The notes under the pieces were generated by a model. That model worked only from the letters and a program-made list of their open reading frames with translations. It was not told where the DNA came from and made no database searches. Source: DATIXJ01 sp963714795 (GTDB taxonomy: Bacteria > Bacteroidota > Ignavibacteria > UBA10030 > SZUA-254). From it: DNA of 64,000 bases. The translations under genes were made by a program, and so were the position numbers. Of this stretch, positions 17,304 to 26,214 are shown one piece after another. How positions within the stretch are numbered: position 1 is the first letter of the stretch; every line of letters starts with the position of its first letter. Location: the NCBI GenBank assembly GCA_963714795.1, contig CAVQPS010000006.1, positions 496,001 through 560,000 of the forward strand, given 5' to 3'.

Positions 17304-20300
17304 ATGTTCAATTTGTTAAAATCGAAATTCGCTTCCCGATTCATGTTGTTATTTCTCACGCTGGTGTTAACCGGTACATCGCTTTACGGCGCAACAATCA
17401 CTGCGACCTACATTCCCAATTCAATTGCCAGCGGAGGAGGTACCGGTACAACAGGATATCCATTCGCGGTGTATGTAACGATATCGGGTTGGACTGCAGC
17501 AGCGAACGGACAAGCGTACATAAAGCTGTATAGCGGAAGCAGCAATGAATTTATGTGGAGCGCCACGGGAGTCTGGAGCAATACCACGTCATTTTCGACA
17601 GCCAATCAACCTGTATTTAATATCGACGCAAGCGGTAATGCATCGGGATGGATTTACGCGAAACACAACAATAGTATTGCTAGTCCATATAATCTGCGCG
17701 CTGCAAAGGTTGGTGCCACAACTACACAAGTAACACAAACTGGTTATGCGTTTACTGCATTGACATTGGCTGGCGGCGGAAACGGCGGATGGGTTGTGCG
17801 GAACAGTTCTCCCGCAGTGAACAAGGCGATTCTCGCATACTCAGGTTCGACTGTTGTTGGATCGTACCGGACGGAAGATAATGGAATTACAGAAGGATAT
17901 TCGTATAGTTCGGGTGGCTTTCAAATAGCAGTGCCCACCGGGACAATCGATTCATTGGTGAGTTATAACGATGATGGGACGCGGGATCAATTGTTTGCCG
18001 GTCCGTGGACGGTCACCGCAGGAAATCAAACAGATGTAAGCTCGGGCGGTGTAGGTTCCGCAGCTATTGTACCCACGTTTACCGGTTTAACAAACCAATC
18101 AGTGACGCTCACCGTTTATGGACAGTCCGGAAACACGATCACGAATGTCAATGTTGCTGTTCCGCCATTGTGGACATGGTCACAATCAACCGGGGATGTT
18201 TCCGTTGTGAGTAGCGGAGGGAGTCCGACAAGTGCAGTATCCGGAGACACCGTGCAAATCGGCGGATTATCTGTTGGCGGCACCGATAGCGTTCAGATTG
18301 TTCTCCATAATATCACCCCGGTCGATTCAACAGATTATTTTGCGTTTAATGTGCTCACCGGCGTATCGCCAAGCTCGATGTTTGCGCTTGGTACCAATCC
18401 AAGAATTTTGGTGCATGGATCGCCTCGTTCGATCGGACAAATTCAAGCGAACGATGCCAATGGAGTCAACCTTCTTTTAGGCAAGTATGTCACCATTGAA
18501 GGAGTAATGACGGTCACGAACCAGTTTAACGGCGCGGGTTATATTCAGGATAATAGTGACGGAATTGCTATTTACGATAGCAGTCTTACGAATCATGCGA
18601 ATATCGGTGATAAAATTATAGTTTTTGGTTTGATGACGCAGTTCAACGGACTTGCGGAAATTGATCCGGCAACACTCCTACAAACTGTTTCCACCGGAAA
18701 TACAGTGACACCGCTTGTAGTAACATGCTCACAGATAGCGAACGATGGTATCGGAGGAAATGAAAATTACGAGGGATTGCTCGTTCAGATCAATTCGGTG
18801 AGCTTGTCGCCCCCCATTGCCACATGGGCGGTCAGTGGTGCAGGATCGAATTACACTTTGACCGACGGCACGGGTACGGTTTCGATCCGCGTTGTTCCGA
18901 GCGTCAATTACGCAAACCAGGCGGCGCCGCAAACTCTATTTTCTGTCATTGGGGTAGTCGGCCAGTTTAAATCAGCGTCTCCTTTTATCGGCGGCTATCA
19001 ATTACAGCCGCGTTTTCTATCCGATATTCTCACTTCCGGTCCGGTTATTACCAATGCTCCGGTTGAAAGTAACATCACTTCCTCATCATTCACAGTCAAC
19101 TGGTCGACATTGAACAACGGAACCACACGGCTGCGGTACGGGACGACCACTTCCTACGAACTCGGACTTCTTGCTCCGGATAATACTTTGGGCACCTCGC
19201 ACACCGTTAACCTTAGCGGCTTGCAAGCGGCAACGATTTATCACATACAAGCATTTTCCGACGACGGTATCGGCGACACAAGCAAAGCAGGCGATCTGGT
19301 GGTGAGCACTTCATCGCCTTCGCAAACCACGGGACAAATGAATGTGTATTTCAATTATAACGTGAACACGTCGGTTTCTCTTGGAGAAAATGCACAGGGT
19401 AATGTCGATCTCGTTTCAAAAATTATTACTCGCATCAACAATGCAAAATATTCAATTGATGCGGCACTGTACAGTTTCAGCGGACCGGCTCAGGGTGATG
19501 CGATCGCCAATGCAATGGTGGCGGCAAAAAGTCGCGGTGTGAAAGTCCGTGTCATTTGCGAAACCCAGAACGGTACGGGATCGGGGTTCACCATATTGCG
19601 TAATAATGGAATCACCGTGATCGACCAAACCTTCGATCCGACATGGAACAAGCAGGGACTCATGCACAACAAATTTTTTGTCATTGATTACCGGGGCGGT
19701 GCACCGGACAGCATTTGGGTATGGGGAGGATCGTGGAATCCTACACAATCCGGAACAACAGGAGATAGACAGAACTCCATCGAAATTCAAGACGTTGCTC
19801 TCGCCGGTTCTTACACGACGGAATTCAATCTGATGTGGGGAAGCAATGGCGATACGCCGAATTCGGCATATTCAAAATTCGGTTCTGATAAGAGCGACAT
19901 TGTCCCGCATAATTTTATCATTGGCGGAATTCCCGTCAGCGTCTATTTCAGTCCGTCCGATAAAACGACATCACACATTGCATCGAAGATGTCTACGGCA
20001 CAATATTCGCTTTCCGGATGCACCGACACATTCACGCGCACGGATTTAGCGGATACAATGGTTGTGAAAAAAAATGCCGGCAAGAAAGTCCGTGAAGTTA
20101 TGGACAACAACACTGATACCGGTAACCAGTATGCCTTCTTACTTTCATCCGGCGTCGATGTTCATTTGAAGGGATTCTCCGGGGCATTGCTCCATCACAA
20201 GTATATGGTTGTCGATGGCGATCACTCTGCCGGAACACCGTACCTCATGACCGGCTCGCATAACTGGTCGAACGCTGCTGAAGAATCGAATGACGAAAAT

Positions 20301-23300
20301 GAGGAAATTATCCAGAGCAGCCGGATTGCAAATCTGTATCTTCAGGAATTCGCTGCACGATATTACGAGGCAGGCGGAACCGACTCAATCCATTCCGTCA
20401 ATGACGGCGTGACTGCTCCTGTATTCTCGGTGAATAAATCTTCGATCAATTTCGATACGGTGTATGTCAATAGCGCAAAGCAAGACAGTTTCGTGGTGAG
20501 TAATACAGGTAATGCTGCACTCACGATTTCTTCTGCTGTCAGTAACAACGCGCGGTACACAATAAGTCCGGCATCTGGATCTGTGAACCCCGGCGGAACG
20601 CAAAAATTCTATCTCACTTTTTCACCGAACAGTATCGGCTCGGTAAACGCTAAGATTACACTCACTCATAACGGATCCACGAGTCCGGATTCAGTCACTC
20701 TTTTGGGATTCGGCGGATCGCCCACGCTCAGTCTCGACAAATCTTCGATCAATTTCGATACGGTATTTGTCAATAGTTCGAAGCCGGACAGTTTTGTCGT
20801 GAGTAATACAGGCAATGCAACATTGAGCATCTCATCGGCTGCAAGCAGCAATGCACGATACGTCGTCAGCCCGGCTTCGGCTTCGGTATATGCCGGTCAT
20901 TCACAAACATTCCTGGTGACATATTCACCAAACGCTGCCGGTACACTCAATGCGAAGATTACGCTGACACATAACGGCTCGACCAGTCCGGATTCGGTCA
21001 CGCTGACGGGATTCGGCGGCTTACCGATATTGACACGGAATAAAACATCGATCAATTTCGATACGGTCTATGTGAATAGTTCGAAACAAGACAGCTTCAT
21101 GGTGAGTAATACGGGCAGTATTGCGCTCAATATTTCCTCCGCGGCAAGTAATAATGCCCGGTTCACTGTCAGCCCGACTTCTGCATCGATACCGATTGGT
21201 AATTCCCAGACGTTCTTCGTGACGTATTCACCGACGGCTGCCGGCACACTCAATGCAAAGATTACATTGACACATAACGGATTGACCAGTCCGGATTCTG
21301 TCACTCTGACGGGATTCGGCGGCTTACCGATATTGACACGTAACAAGACATCGATCAATTTCGATACGGTATTTGTCAACAGTTCGAAACAAGACAGCTT
21401 TCTTGTTACAAATACTGGTAATGTTGCACTCAATATTTTCTCCGCTGCAAGCAATAATGCCTGGTACACTGTCAATCCGGCTTCTGCTTTGGTTGCAGCA
21501 GGTAATTCTCAAACGTTCTTTGTAACGTTTTCACCTACCGGCACCGGAACGCTCAACGGGAAAATAACGTTAACCCATAACGGATTAACTAGTCCGGATT
21601 CGGTTACGCTGACAGGATTCGACAACCTACCGACTATTTCCGTAACCCAACACGCAAATGGAACGATTGCACCGGGAACGACATCAGTCACTTATGGAGG
21701 CAATCAGTCATTTGTGATTACCGCGGCGACCGGTTATCATGTTGACAGCCTGATTGTCGATGGAGCAAAAGTTGATTCCATGGCAAGTTACACGTTCACG
21801 AACGTAACAGCGAATCACTCGATCGCCGCATACTATTCCATCAATACGTTTATGATTACCGTTACGCAACGCTCGAATGGAACAATCACCCCGGGGAATA
21901 CATCGGTAAACTATGGTGGTAGCCAGTCATTTGCAATTACTCCTACGACAGGTTACCATGCTGACAGTGTAGTTGTCGATGGGTCGAAAGTTGATTCCAC
22001 AACAAGTTATACGTTCACCAATGTGACAGCGAATCATACGATCACCGCGTATTATTCTATCTATTCCTATACGGTCACCGTTACGCAACACCCGAACGGA
22101 ACAATCAGTCCGGGTACAACGGCTTTGAACTATGGGAGCAATCAGTCCTTCGTCATTACTCCTGTTACGGGTTACCATGTTGACAGTCTGATTGTCGATG
22201 GAACAAAAGTTGATTCCACAACAAGTTATACCTTCACAAGTGTGAACGCGAATCACACAATCAGAGCAGTATTTGCGATCAATACATACACGATTATCGC
22301 CTCAGCCGGTTCTCACGGAACAATAACTCCGGGTGGCTCCGTTACTGTTTCTTATGGAAGCGATACCACGTTTACGATAACACCGGATGCGGGATATCAT
22401 CTCGATAGCCTTATTGTCGATAGTGTTGCACAGTCCGTAGTATTGAGTTATTCTTTCAATACTGTAACTTCGAATCATGCTCTTCGGGCAGTGTTTGCGT
22501 CCAATTCTATTACTGTCAATGTAAACATTGCGGCACGCTGGAATTTACTTTCAGTTCCTGTCGGCGCTGCGAACGATACGGTTTCAAATCTCTTTCCATC
22601 AAGTATCAGCAAAGCTTTTGCCTATAATGGAAGCGGTTATGATATGAATAATCAAATGAAAACGGGGACGGGATACTGGCTTAAGTTCGCAAGTGCAACA
22701 ACAGATACATTGACCGGTTTACCGGTTACTTCAGATTCTGTAGCTGTTCTTGTTGGCTGGAATCTCATCGGATCGCTCAGTTCACTCCTTCCGGTTTCAA
22801 CGATCACGAGCAATTCTCCGGGCATGGTAACGAGCAACTTTTTCGGGTACAACGGAAGCTACAAAACAACTGACACTCTTTATCCGGGAAAGGGATATTG
22901 GATCAAAGTGAACCAGGCAGGCACGCTCATCCTTTCCGCGGGAAGCAGTTCTTCTCTGCCGAAGAATGCAAGTAATTCCCGTATCCGGATTGTTCCGACC
23001 GGTGAGATGCCCCCATTGCCGCCAACCGAGGACGGAATGCCGGGTCAACTACCGAAGGAATTTGCACTTGAACAGAATTATCCAAATCCGTTCAATCCCA
23101 CAACGACGCTGAGATTTGACTTGCCTACAGACAGTAAAGTTACGTTAAAGGTTTACAATCTGCTGGGACAAGTCGTCGCTACACTGAACGATGGTGTTGT
23201 CAGTGCCGGATATCAATTTGCAGAATGGAACGCAAGCAATGCCGCTTCCGGAATTTATTTCTACCGCATTGAAGCGACGAGTGTGAGCAATCCTGCCAGG

Positions 23301-23339
23301 ACATTCACGCAAGTGAAAAAGATGGTCTTGATGAAGTAA
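17304..23339 (+). CDS. Giant T9SS cargo with phospholipase D-like nuclease domain and repeat stalk
   Basis: A 2011-residue secreted protein; AAGGAG lies 9 nt before the ATG, and the signal peptide ends near SLYGA. Order of parts: an unclear beta-rich N-terminus; an OB-like domain (about 375-575, with GAGYIQDNSDGIAIYDSS) often found in secreted Bacteroidota nucleases; an FN3-like domain (about 580-670); a PLD-like domain with two HxKx4D motifs (HNKFFVID at about 787, HHKYMVVD at about 963, plus GSHNWSNAAEESNDENEE). Then come four HYDIN-like repeats of exactly 101 residues (about 1042-1445), three to four Bacterial-repeat/InlB-like units of 73 residues (about 1446-1735), the tandem GW-N-L/GYW-K module (about 1740-1882) and a T9SS type A sorting domain. 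PLD-fold enzymes cut phosphodiester bonds; extracellular DNA or phospholipid is the likely target, by inference. Nothing adjacent narrows it. Confidence 0.93.
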   Translation: MFNLLKSKFASRFMLLFLTLVLTGTSLYGATITATYIPNSIASGGGTGTTGYPFAVYVTISGWTAAANGQAYIKLYSGSSNEFMWSATGVWSNTTSFSTANQPVFNIDASGNASGWIYAKHNNSIASPYNLRAAKVGATTTQVTQTGYAFTALTLAGGGNGGWVVRNSSPAVNKAILAYSGSTVVGSYRTEDNGITEGYSYSSGGFQIAVPTGTIDSLVSYNDDGTRDQLFAGPWTVTAGNQTDVSSGGVGSAAIVPTFTGLTNQSVTLTVYGQSGNTITNVNVAVPPLWTWSQSTGDVSVVSSGGSPTSAVSGDTVQIGGLSVGGTDSVQIVLHNITPVDSTDYFAFNVLTGVSPSSMFALGTNPRILVHGSPRSIGQIQANDANGVNLLLGKYVTIEGVMTVTNQFNGAGYIQDNSDGIAIYDSSLTNHANIGDKIIVFGLMTQFNGLAEIDPATLLQTVSTGNTVTPLVVTCSQIANDGIGGNENYEGLLVQINSVSLSPPIATWAVSGAGSNYTLTDGTGTVSIRVVPSVNYANQAAPQTLFSVIGVVGQFKSASPFIGGYQLQPRFLSDILTSGPVITNAPVESNITSSSFTVNWSTLNNGTTRLRYGTTTSYELGLLAPDNTLGTSHTVNLSGLQAATIYHIQAFSDDGIGDTSKAGDLVVSTSSPSQTTGQMNVYFNYNVNTSVSLGENAQGNVDLVSKIITRINNAKYSIDAALYSFSGPAQGDAIANAMVAAKSRGVKVRVICETQNGTGSGFTILRNNGITVIDQTFDPTWNKQGLMHNKFFVIDYRGGAPDSIWVWGGSWNPTQSGTTGDRQNSIEIQDVALAGSYTTEFNLMWGSNGDTPNSAYSKFGSDKSDIVPHNFIIGGIPVSVYFSPSDKTTSHIASKMSTAQYSLSGCTDTFTRTDLADTMVVKKNAGKKVREVMDNNTDTGNQYAFLLSSGVDVHLKGFSGALLHHKYMVVDGDHSAGTPYLMTGSHNWSNAAEESNDENEEIIQSSRIANLYLQEFAARYYEAGGTDSIHSVNDGVTAPVFSVNKSSINFDTVYVNSAKQDSFVVSNTGNAALTISSAVSNNARYTISPASGSVNPGGTQKFYLTFSPNSIGSVNAKITLTHNGSTSPDSVTLLGFGGSPTLSLDKSSINFDTVFVNSSKPDSFVVSNTGNATLSISSAASSNARYVVSPASASVYAGHSQTFLVTYSPNAAGTLNAKITLTHNGSTSPDSVTLTGFGGLPILTRNKTSINFDTVYVNSSKQDSFMVSNTGSIALNISSAASNNARFTVSPTSASIPIGNSQTFFVTYSPTAAGTLNAKITLTHNGLTSPDSVTLTGFGGLPILTRNKTSINFDTVFVNSSKQDSFLVTNTGNVALNIFSAASNNAWYTVNPASALVAAGNSQTFFVTFSPTGTGTLNGKITLTHNGLTSPDSVTLTGFDNLPTISVTQHANGTIAPGTTSVTYGGNQSFVITAATGYHVDSLIVDGAKVDSMASYTFTNVTANHSIAAYYSINTFMITVTQRSNGTITPGNTSVNYGGSQSFAITPTTGYHADSVVVDGSKVDSTTSYTFTNVTANHTITAYYSIYSYTVTVTQHPNGTISPGTTALNYGSNQSFVITPVTGYHVDSLIVDGTKVDSTTSYTFTSVNANHTIRAVFAINTYTIIASAGSHGTITPGGSVTVSYGSDTTFTITPDAGYHLDSLIVDSVAQSVVLSYSFNTVTSNHALRAVFASNSITVNVNIAARWNLLSVPVGAANDTVSNLFPSSISKAFAYNGSGYDMNNQMKTGTGYWLKFASATTDTLTGLPVTSDSVAVLVGWNLIGSLSSLLPVSTITSNSPGMVTSNFFGYNGSYKTTDTLYPGKGYWIKVNQAGTLILSAGSSSSLPKNASNSRIRIVPTGEMPPLPPTEDGMPGQLPKEFALEQNYPNPFNPTTTLRFDLPTDSKVTLKVYNLLGQVVATLNDGVVSAGYQFAEWNASNAASGIYFYRIEATSVSNPARTFTQVKKMVLMK
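20427..21635 (+). repeat. Four in-frame tandem repeats of exactly 303 bp (HYDIN-like domains)
   Basis: The segment TCGATCAATTTCGATACGG recurs at 20442, 20745, 21048 and 21351, always 303 bp apart (101 codons). Copies 3 and 4 are nearly identical over long stretches, so copy number could change by recombination and short-read assembly could collapse it. Confidence 0.92.
21636..22500 (+). repeat. In-frame 219-bp repeats (Bacterial-repeat/InlB-like units)
   Basis: GT(A/T)AC(C/G)CAAC recurs at 21642, 21861 and 22080, 219 bp (73 codons) apart. A fourth, diverged unit follows. Each encodes VTQ..NGTI.PG and a GYH.DS(L/V).VDG turn. Confidence 0.88.
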
Positions 23340-23349
23340 GAATTAAAGC

Positions 23350-23417
23350 AGTGTCAGGTCTTCTGCCAAAGGCATTCTCCAAAGGAGTCCTTTGGACCTT
23401 CGGAACGGCCTGACACT
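23350..23417. repeat. Multibranched palindromic element
   Basis: Outer inverted repeat AGTGTCAGG (23350-23358) with CCTGACACT (23409-23417). Inside lie four small hairpins in a row: TGCC/GGCA, CTCC/GGAG, TCC/GGA and CC/GG. It shares CAGGTCTT and CCTGAC.CTG.CAAAGTACT with the element at 47366. Confidence 0.75.
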
Positions 23418-23432
23418 GACAAAGTACTGCTT

Positions 23433-23463
23433 GATGGAGCCCACTTGAAAAGTGGACTCCATC
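23433..23463. repeat. Hairpin repeat, copy A
   Basis: GATGGAG (23433-23439) pairs with CTCCATC (23457-23463); CCACTT pairs with AAGTGG inside. A near-identical copy lies 79 bp downstream. Confidence 0.8.
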
Positions 23464-23480
23464 TATCGCCTGAACTATCA

Positions 23481-23511
23481 AACCCCGACCGGAAATGGCT
23501 GGTTTTTTTTT
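23481..23511 (+). terminator. Degenerate intrinsic terminator of the giant gene
   Basis: It carries the ACCCCGACCGGAAA start of the local terminator family, but the 3' arm (TGGCTGG) pairs imperfectly. Nine T residues follow. Confidence 0.6.
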
Positions 23512-23542
23512 GATGGAGCCCACTCGAGAAGTGGACTCCATC
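23512..23542. repeat. Hairpin repeat, copy B
   Basis: Same palindrome as 23433-23463, with a changed loop. The two copies flank the terminator-like sequence. Confidence 0.8.
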
Positions 23543-23557
23543 TGTCATTTGTTAGGC

Positions 23558-23588
23558 TTGACTTTCAGTTCTTAAAATGTTACCATTG
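23558..23588 (+). promoter_or_regulatory. Promoter of the YD-like repeat cargo gene
   Basis: TTG at 23558-23560, 20 nt, TACCATTG at 23581-23588. The block TTGACTTT...TTAAA.TGTTACCATTG is almost the same as that at 29406-29436, and both leaders then carry TTCTTTCA. Confidence 0.6.
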
Positions 23589-23669
23589 GCTATCATACCT
23601 TTCTTTCATTTCTTTTCTCGTTCTTTCAGTCTAATTTTTTCAAGATCTTCTTATTGAAGGAGGGAAAGT

Positions 23670-25316
23670 ATGAAAATTTTCATATTTGTAACAGCAATTC
23701 TATTCGTAGCGATATTGGCTGTTCATTCTCAGCCGGCAATGAACAGACAGAGTGGAACGTTCCCGGATTTTGCTCTAAAGGGAATCCCCGGTTTGAATGC
23801 CAATCATGTTTTCAGCACACGATTGGATTCAATAAAGCAGCAATTACAGGCGCACCAGAAACAAACTCATTCAAAGAAAATAATTCTTTCTGGCGGAGAG
23901 ATTACTGTGAATATCATCCAGACCTGGAGTGGCGGTGAATGGGTGAACTCTGAAATGGATAGTATTATTACAAATTCTTACGGCGAACAACTGGAATATG
24001 TGAATCAAGCCTGGTATAACAATGCATGGTTCAATTATTCCCGCACCATTTCCACGTATGATGCGAATGGAAATATTACAAGTTTTTTATACCAGACAGG
24101 GAGCGGTCCTTCCTGGTTAAATAATTATCAGCATTTTTACGCGTATGACGGCAGCGGACATGTGACCAGTTATTTTGAACAGAACTGGATCGGTGGTACG
24201 TGGGTGAACAGTTACAAATTTTTATATACGTACAATGTCAACGGGTATGCAACCCGCTTTTTGTGTCAATCATGGATTGGCAGTGCGTGGGTCAATGTTT
24301 ACCAATACCTTTACGCTTTTGATGCAATCGGTCGTGATACCAACACATTACACCAGACTTGGAATGATACTGCATGGGTAAAATCAGAACAGGACATTTG
24401 CACCTATGACTCGAATGGGCATGAGACCAGCAATCTAGGTCAGTATTGGTTTGATAGCACCTGGACGAATGATAGTCTTACGACTTATACTTATAATACC
24501 AGCGGACTTTTAACGAACCAGTCAAGCCAGTTGTGGAATGGTAGCTCATGGGTAAAGAATTTCCAATTCATTTACACATATGATGCCAATGGTAATGAGT
24601 CCGGCTATTTGTTTCAGCAAGGGACGAATAATGTGTTGATAAATGTGCTGCGATTCACTTTTACCAATGATGCGAATGGGCATCAGACCAGTGCTTTGAA
24701 GCAGGAATGGATAGGTGGTAAGTGGGTTGATGATTACGAATATATTTACACATATAATTCAAATGGAATGGAGACCGGTTATATCCTGCAAGAAGGATAT
24801 ACCGGTGTATTGGAGAATGGTTTACAACATACCTACACCTATGATGCGAACGGAAATTGCACCAACGATTTGTGCCAGGGATGGAATGATCCTAATTGGG
24901 TAAACGCCAATCAAACAACGTATGCGTATGATGCGAATGGAAATCTTACAAGCGATGTGTACCAGACATGGAGTGGGGGGTGGGTGAATAATACTCAGGA
25001 CTTGTATACATATCAACTATTGACAGCTGTCAAAGAAACTCCGAAATTGCCGAATCAATTTCATTTGTTTCAAAATTATCCGAACCCGTTTAATCCTACA
25101 ACACAAATCAGTTATACGCTTCCTACGCCAAGGAATGTTACAATTTCAATCTATGACATTCTCGGTCAAGAAATAGCCACATTGGTGAGCGGGAAACAGG
25201 AACCGGGTGAGCATTCAGTTTCGTGGAACGCTTTGAATGTTCCGAGTGGTGTTTATTTTTATAGGTTTGTTACGGGAGATTTTGTACAGACGAAGAAAAT
25301 GGTGCTGATGAAGTGA
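23670..25316 (+). CDS. T9SS cargo with about ten W-V / YTYDANGN repeats
   Basis: A 548-residue secreted protein; GGAGGGAAAGT precedes the ATG, and the signal peptide ends near AVHSQ. Residues about 80-445 are ten to eleven repeats of roughly 32-34 residues with the pattern W.G..WVN...(Q/Y)..YTYDANGN.T..L.Q. The YTYDANGN core recalls YD/RHS repeats and suggests a long beta solenoid, but no RHS toxin core or tip domain is present. The C-terminus is a full T9SS sorting domain (QNYPNPFNPTTQISYTLP, DILGQEIATL, GVYFYRF, KKMVLMK). The role is probably surface or matrix binding, by inference. A strong hairpin terminator follows, shared with the convergent gene. Confidence 0.9.
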   Translation: MKIFIFVTAILFVAILAVHSQPAMNRQSGTFPDFALKGIPGLNANHVFSTRLDSIKQQLQAHQKQTHSKKIILSGGEITVNIIQTWSGGEWVNSEMDSIITNSYGEQLEYVNQAWYNNAWFNYSRTISTYDANGNITSFLYQTGSGPSWLNNYQHFYAYDGSGHVTSYFEQNWIGGTWVNSYKFLYTYNVNGYATRFLCQSWIGSAWVNVYQYLYAFDAIGRDTNTLHQTWNDTAWVKSEQDICTYDSNGHETSNLGQYWFDSTWTNDSLTTYTYNTSGLLTNQSSQLWNGSSWVKNFQFIYTYDANGNESGYLFQQGTNNVLINVLRFTFTNDANGHQTSALKQEWIGGKWVDDYEYIYTYNSNGMETGYILQEGYTGVLENGLQHTYTYDANGNCTNDLCQGWNDPNWVNANQTTYAYDANGNLTSDVYQTWSGGWVNNTQDLYTYQLLTAVKETPKLPNQFHLFQNYPNPFNPTTQISYTLPTPRNVTISIYDILGQEIATLVSGKQEPGEHSVSWNALNVPSGVYFYRFVTGDFVQTKKMVLMK

Positions 25317-25338
25317 CGATTCGTTTGTTCACAAAAAT

Positions 25339-25376
25339 AAATCCCGATTGAGCTATAAACTCTGTCGGGATTTGTT
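25339..25376. terminator. Bidirectional terminator between convergent genes
   Basis: AAATCCCGA (25339-25347) pairs with TCGGGATTT (25365-25373). It has A-rich sequence on its left and T-rich on its right, so it can serve both the plus-strand cargo gene and the minus-strand TPR gene. Confidence 0.8.
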
Positions 25377-25377
25377 T

Positions 25378-26157
25378 TCAATACTTCATGCCTCCAAACT
25401 CATCGGGATATTTTTGTTTCAATTCTTCGATCAGTTTCGCGGCGGAACGCTGCATCTCGCAATCCGCACCGACCCTGACCGGCAGTGATAACGTGCGCTG
25501 AAGCTCTGCCATGGCTTCAAATTCACGATCCTGCAGGATATAGACTTTCCCGAGTTCGTGATGATTTCGTATCACTTCGGGCTCAAGAGCAATTGCCCGC
25601 TGAAATGCGGCAACAGATTCGTCATAACCACCGTCGGGAAGTCCGCCGAGAAATACATTTGCCAGTTGTTTTTCAATCCAGCTCACGTCGCCCAGAGCTT
25701 TATAAAATGAACCGAGAATCGAATAGGCAAGAGCATTATTCGGGTTAAGCTCCAGCGACCGGTCGATCTCATGTTTGATCACAAAGCAGAGTTTCACCTT
25801 GGTTTTTCCGCCTTCGAACATGGCTATATTTCCGACCGCCGCTGCGAGCCATGAATGGGAGTCGGAATTGAGTGAGTCTGCCCGGACGGACCGTTCAGCG
25901 TATTTCTTCGCTTCAGCATACAGCTCGTTTTTTAATTTTGGCGAAGAGATGTCTCCCTCGCAGATAGCAGCCCTGGCAAGTTTCCAAAGTATGACAGCAG
26001 AATCTTTTGAAGTGATCAGAATGGAATCGTACATAATTCTTGCACCGGAATAATTCATCGATGCAAATTCGGAATCGGCACGTGCGGTTGCAGAAACACT
26101 GTCTCCCGGGATTTGAAACGAGAGAAAAATGAGGATGATGTTAAATAATCCGATCAA
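25378..26157 (-). CDS. Exported TPR-repeat protein
   Basis: A 259-residue protein with a short hydrophobic N-terminus (MIGLFNIILIFLSFQIPG) that looks like a signal peptide. It has several TPR-like helix pairs, for example EIDRSLELNPNNALAYSILG, the pair around ESVAAFQRAIALEPEVIRNH and LGKVYILQDREFEAMAELQR. TPR proteins act as scaffolds, so the partner is unknown. It lies 57 bp downstream of a GT9 glycosyltransferase on the same strand and is probably cotranscribed with it. It ends at a shared terminator. Confidence 0.88.
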   Translation of the reverse strand: MIGLFNIILIFLSFQIPGDSVSATARADSEFASMNYSGARIMYDSILITSKDSAVILWKLARAAICEGDISSPKLKNELYAEAKKYAERSVRADSLNSDSHSWLAAAVGNIAMFEGGKTKVKLCFVIKHEIDRSLELNPNNALAYSILGSFYKALGDVSWIEKQLANVFLGGLPDGGYDESVAAFQRAIALEPEVIRNHHELGKVYILQDREFEAMAELQRTLSLPVRVGADCEMQRSAAKLIEELKQKYPDEFGGMKY

Positions 26158-26214
26158 TCCAAATCAAAAAAGAAAGAGATAAACAAAAACGATGGGAACG
26201 ATAGATCGCTCGGT

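Larger units (their letters stand above)
23340..23557. other. Gap packed with palindromic elements
   Basis: The gap after the giant gene holds a multibranched palindrome (23350-23417), two near-identical hairpins (23433-23463 and 23512-23542) and a terminator-like copy between them (23481-23511). The promoter of the next gene follows at 23558. Confidence 0.7.

Noticed and set aside
20427..22500. CRISPR-like regular repeats
   Set aside because: The periodic repeats are in-frame protein repeats of 303 and 219 bp, not short repeats with unique spacers.
23340..23557. Insertion sequence
   Set aside because: There are inverted repeats but no transposase frame, and no target-site duplication could be established.
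23670..25316. RHS/YD-repeat polymorphic toxin
   Set aside because: There is no RHS core motif, no C-terminal toxin and no immunity gene; the protein ends in a T9SS domain.
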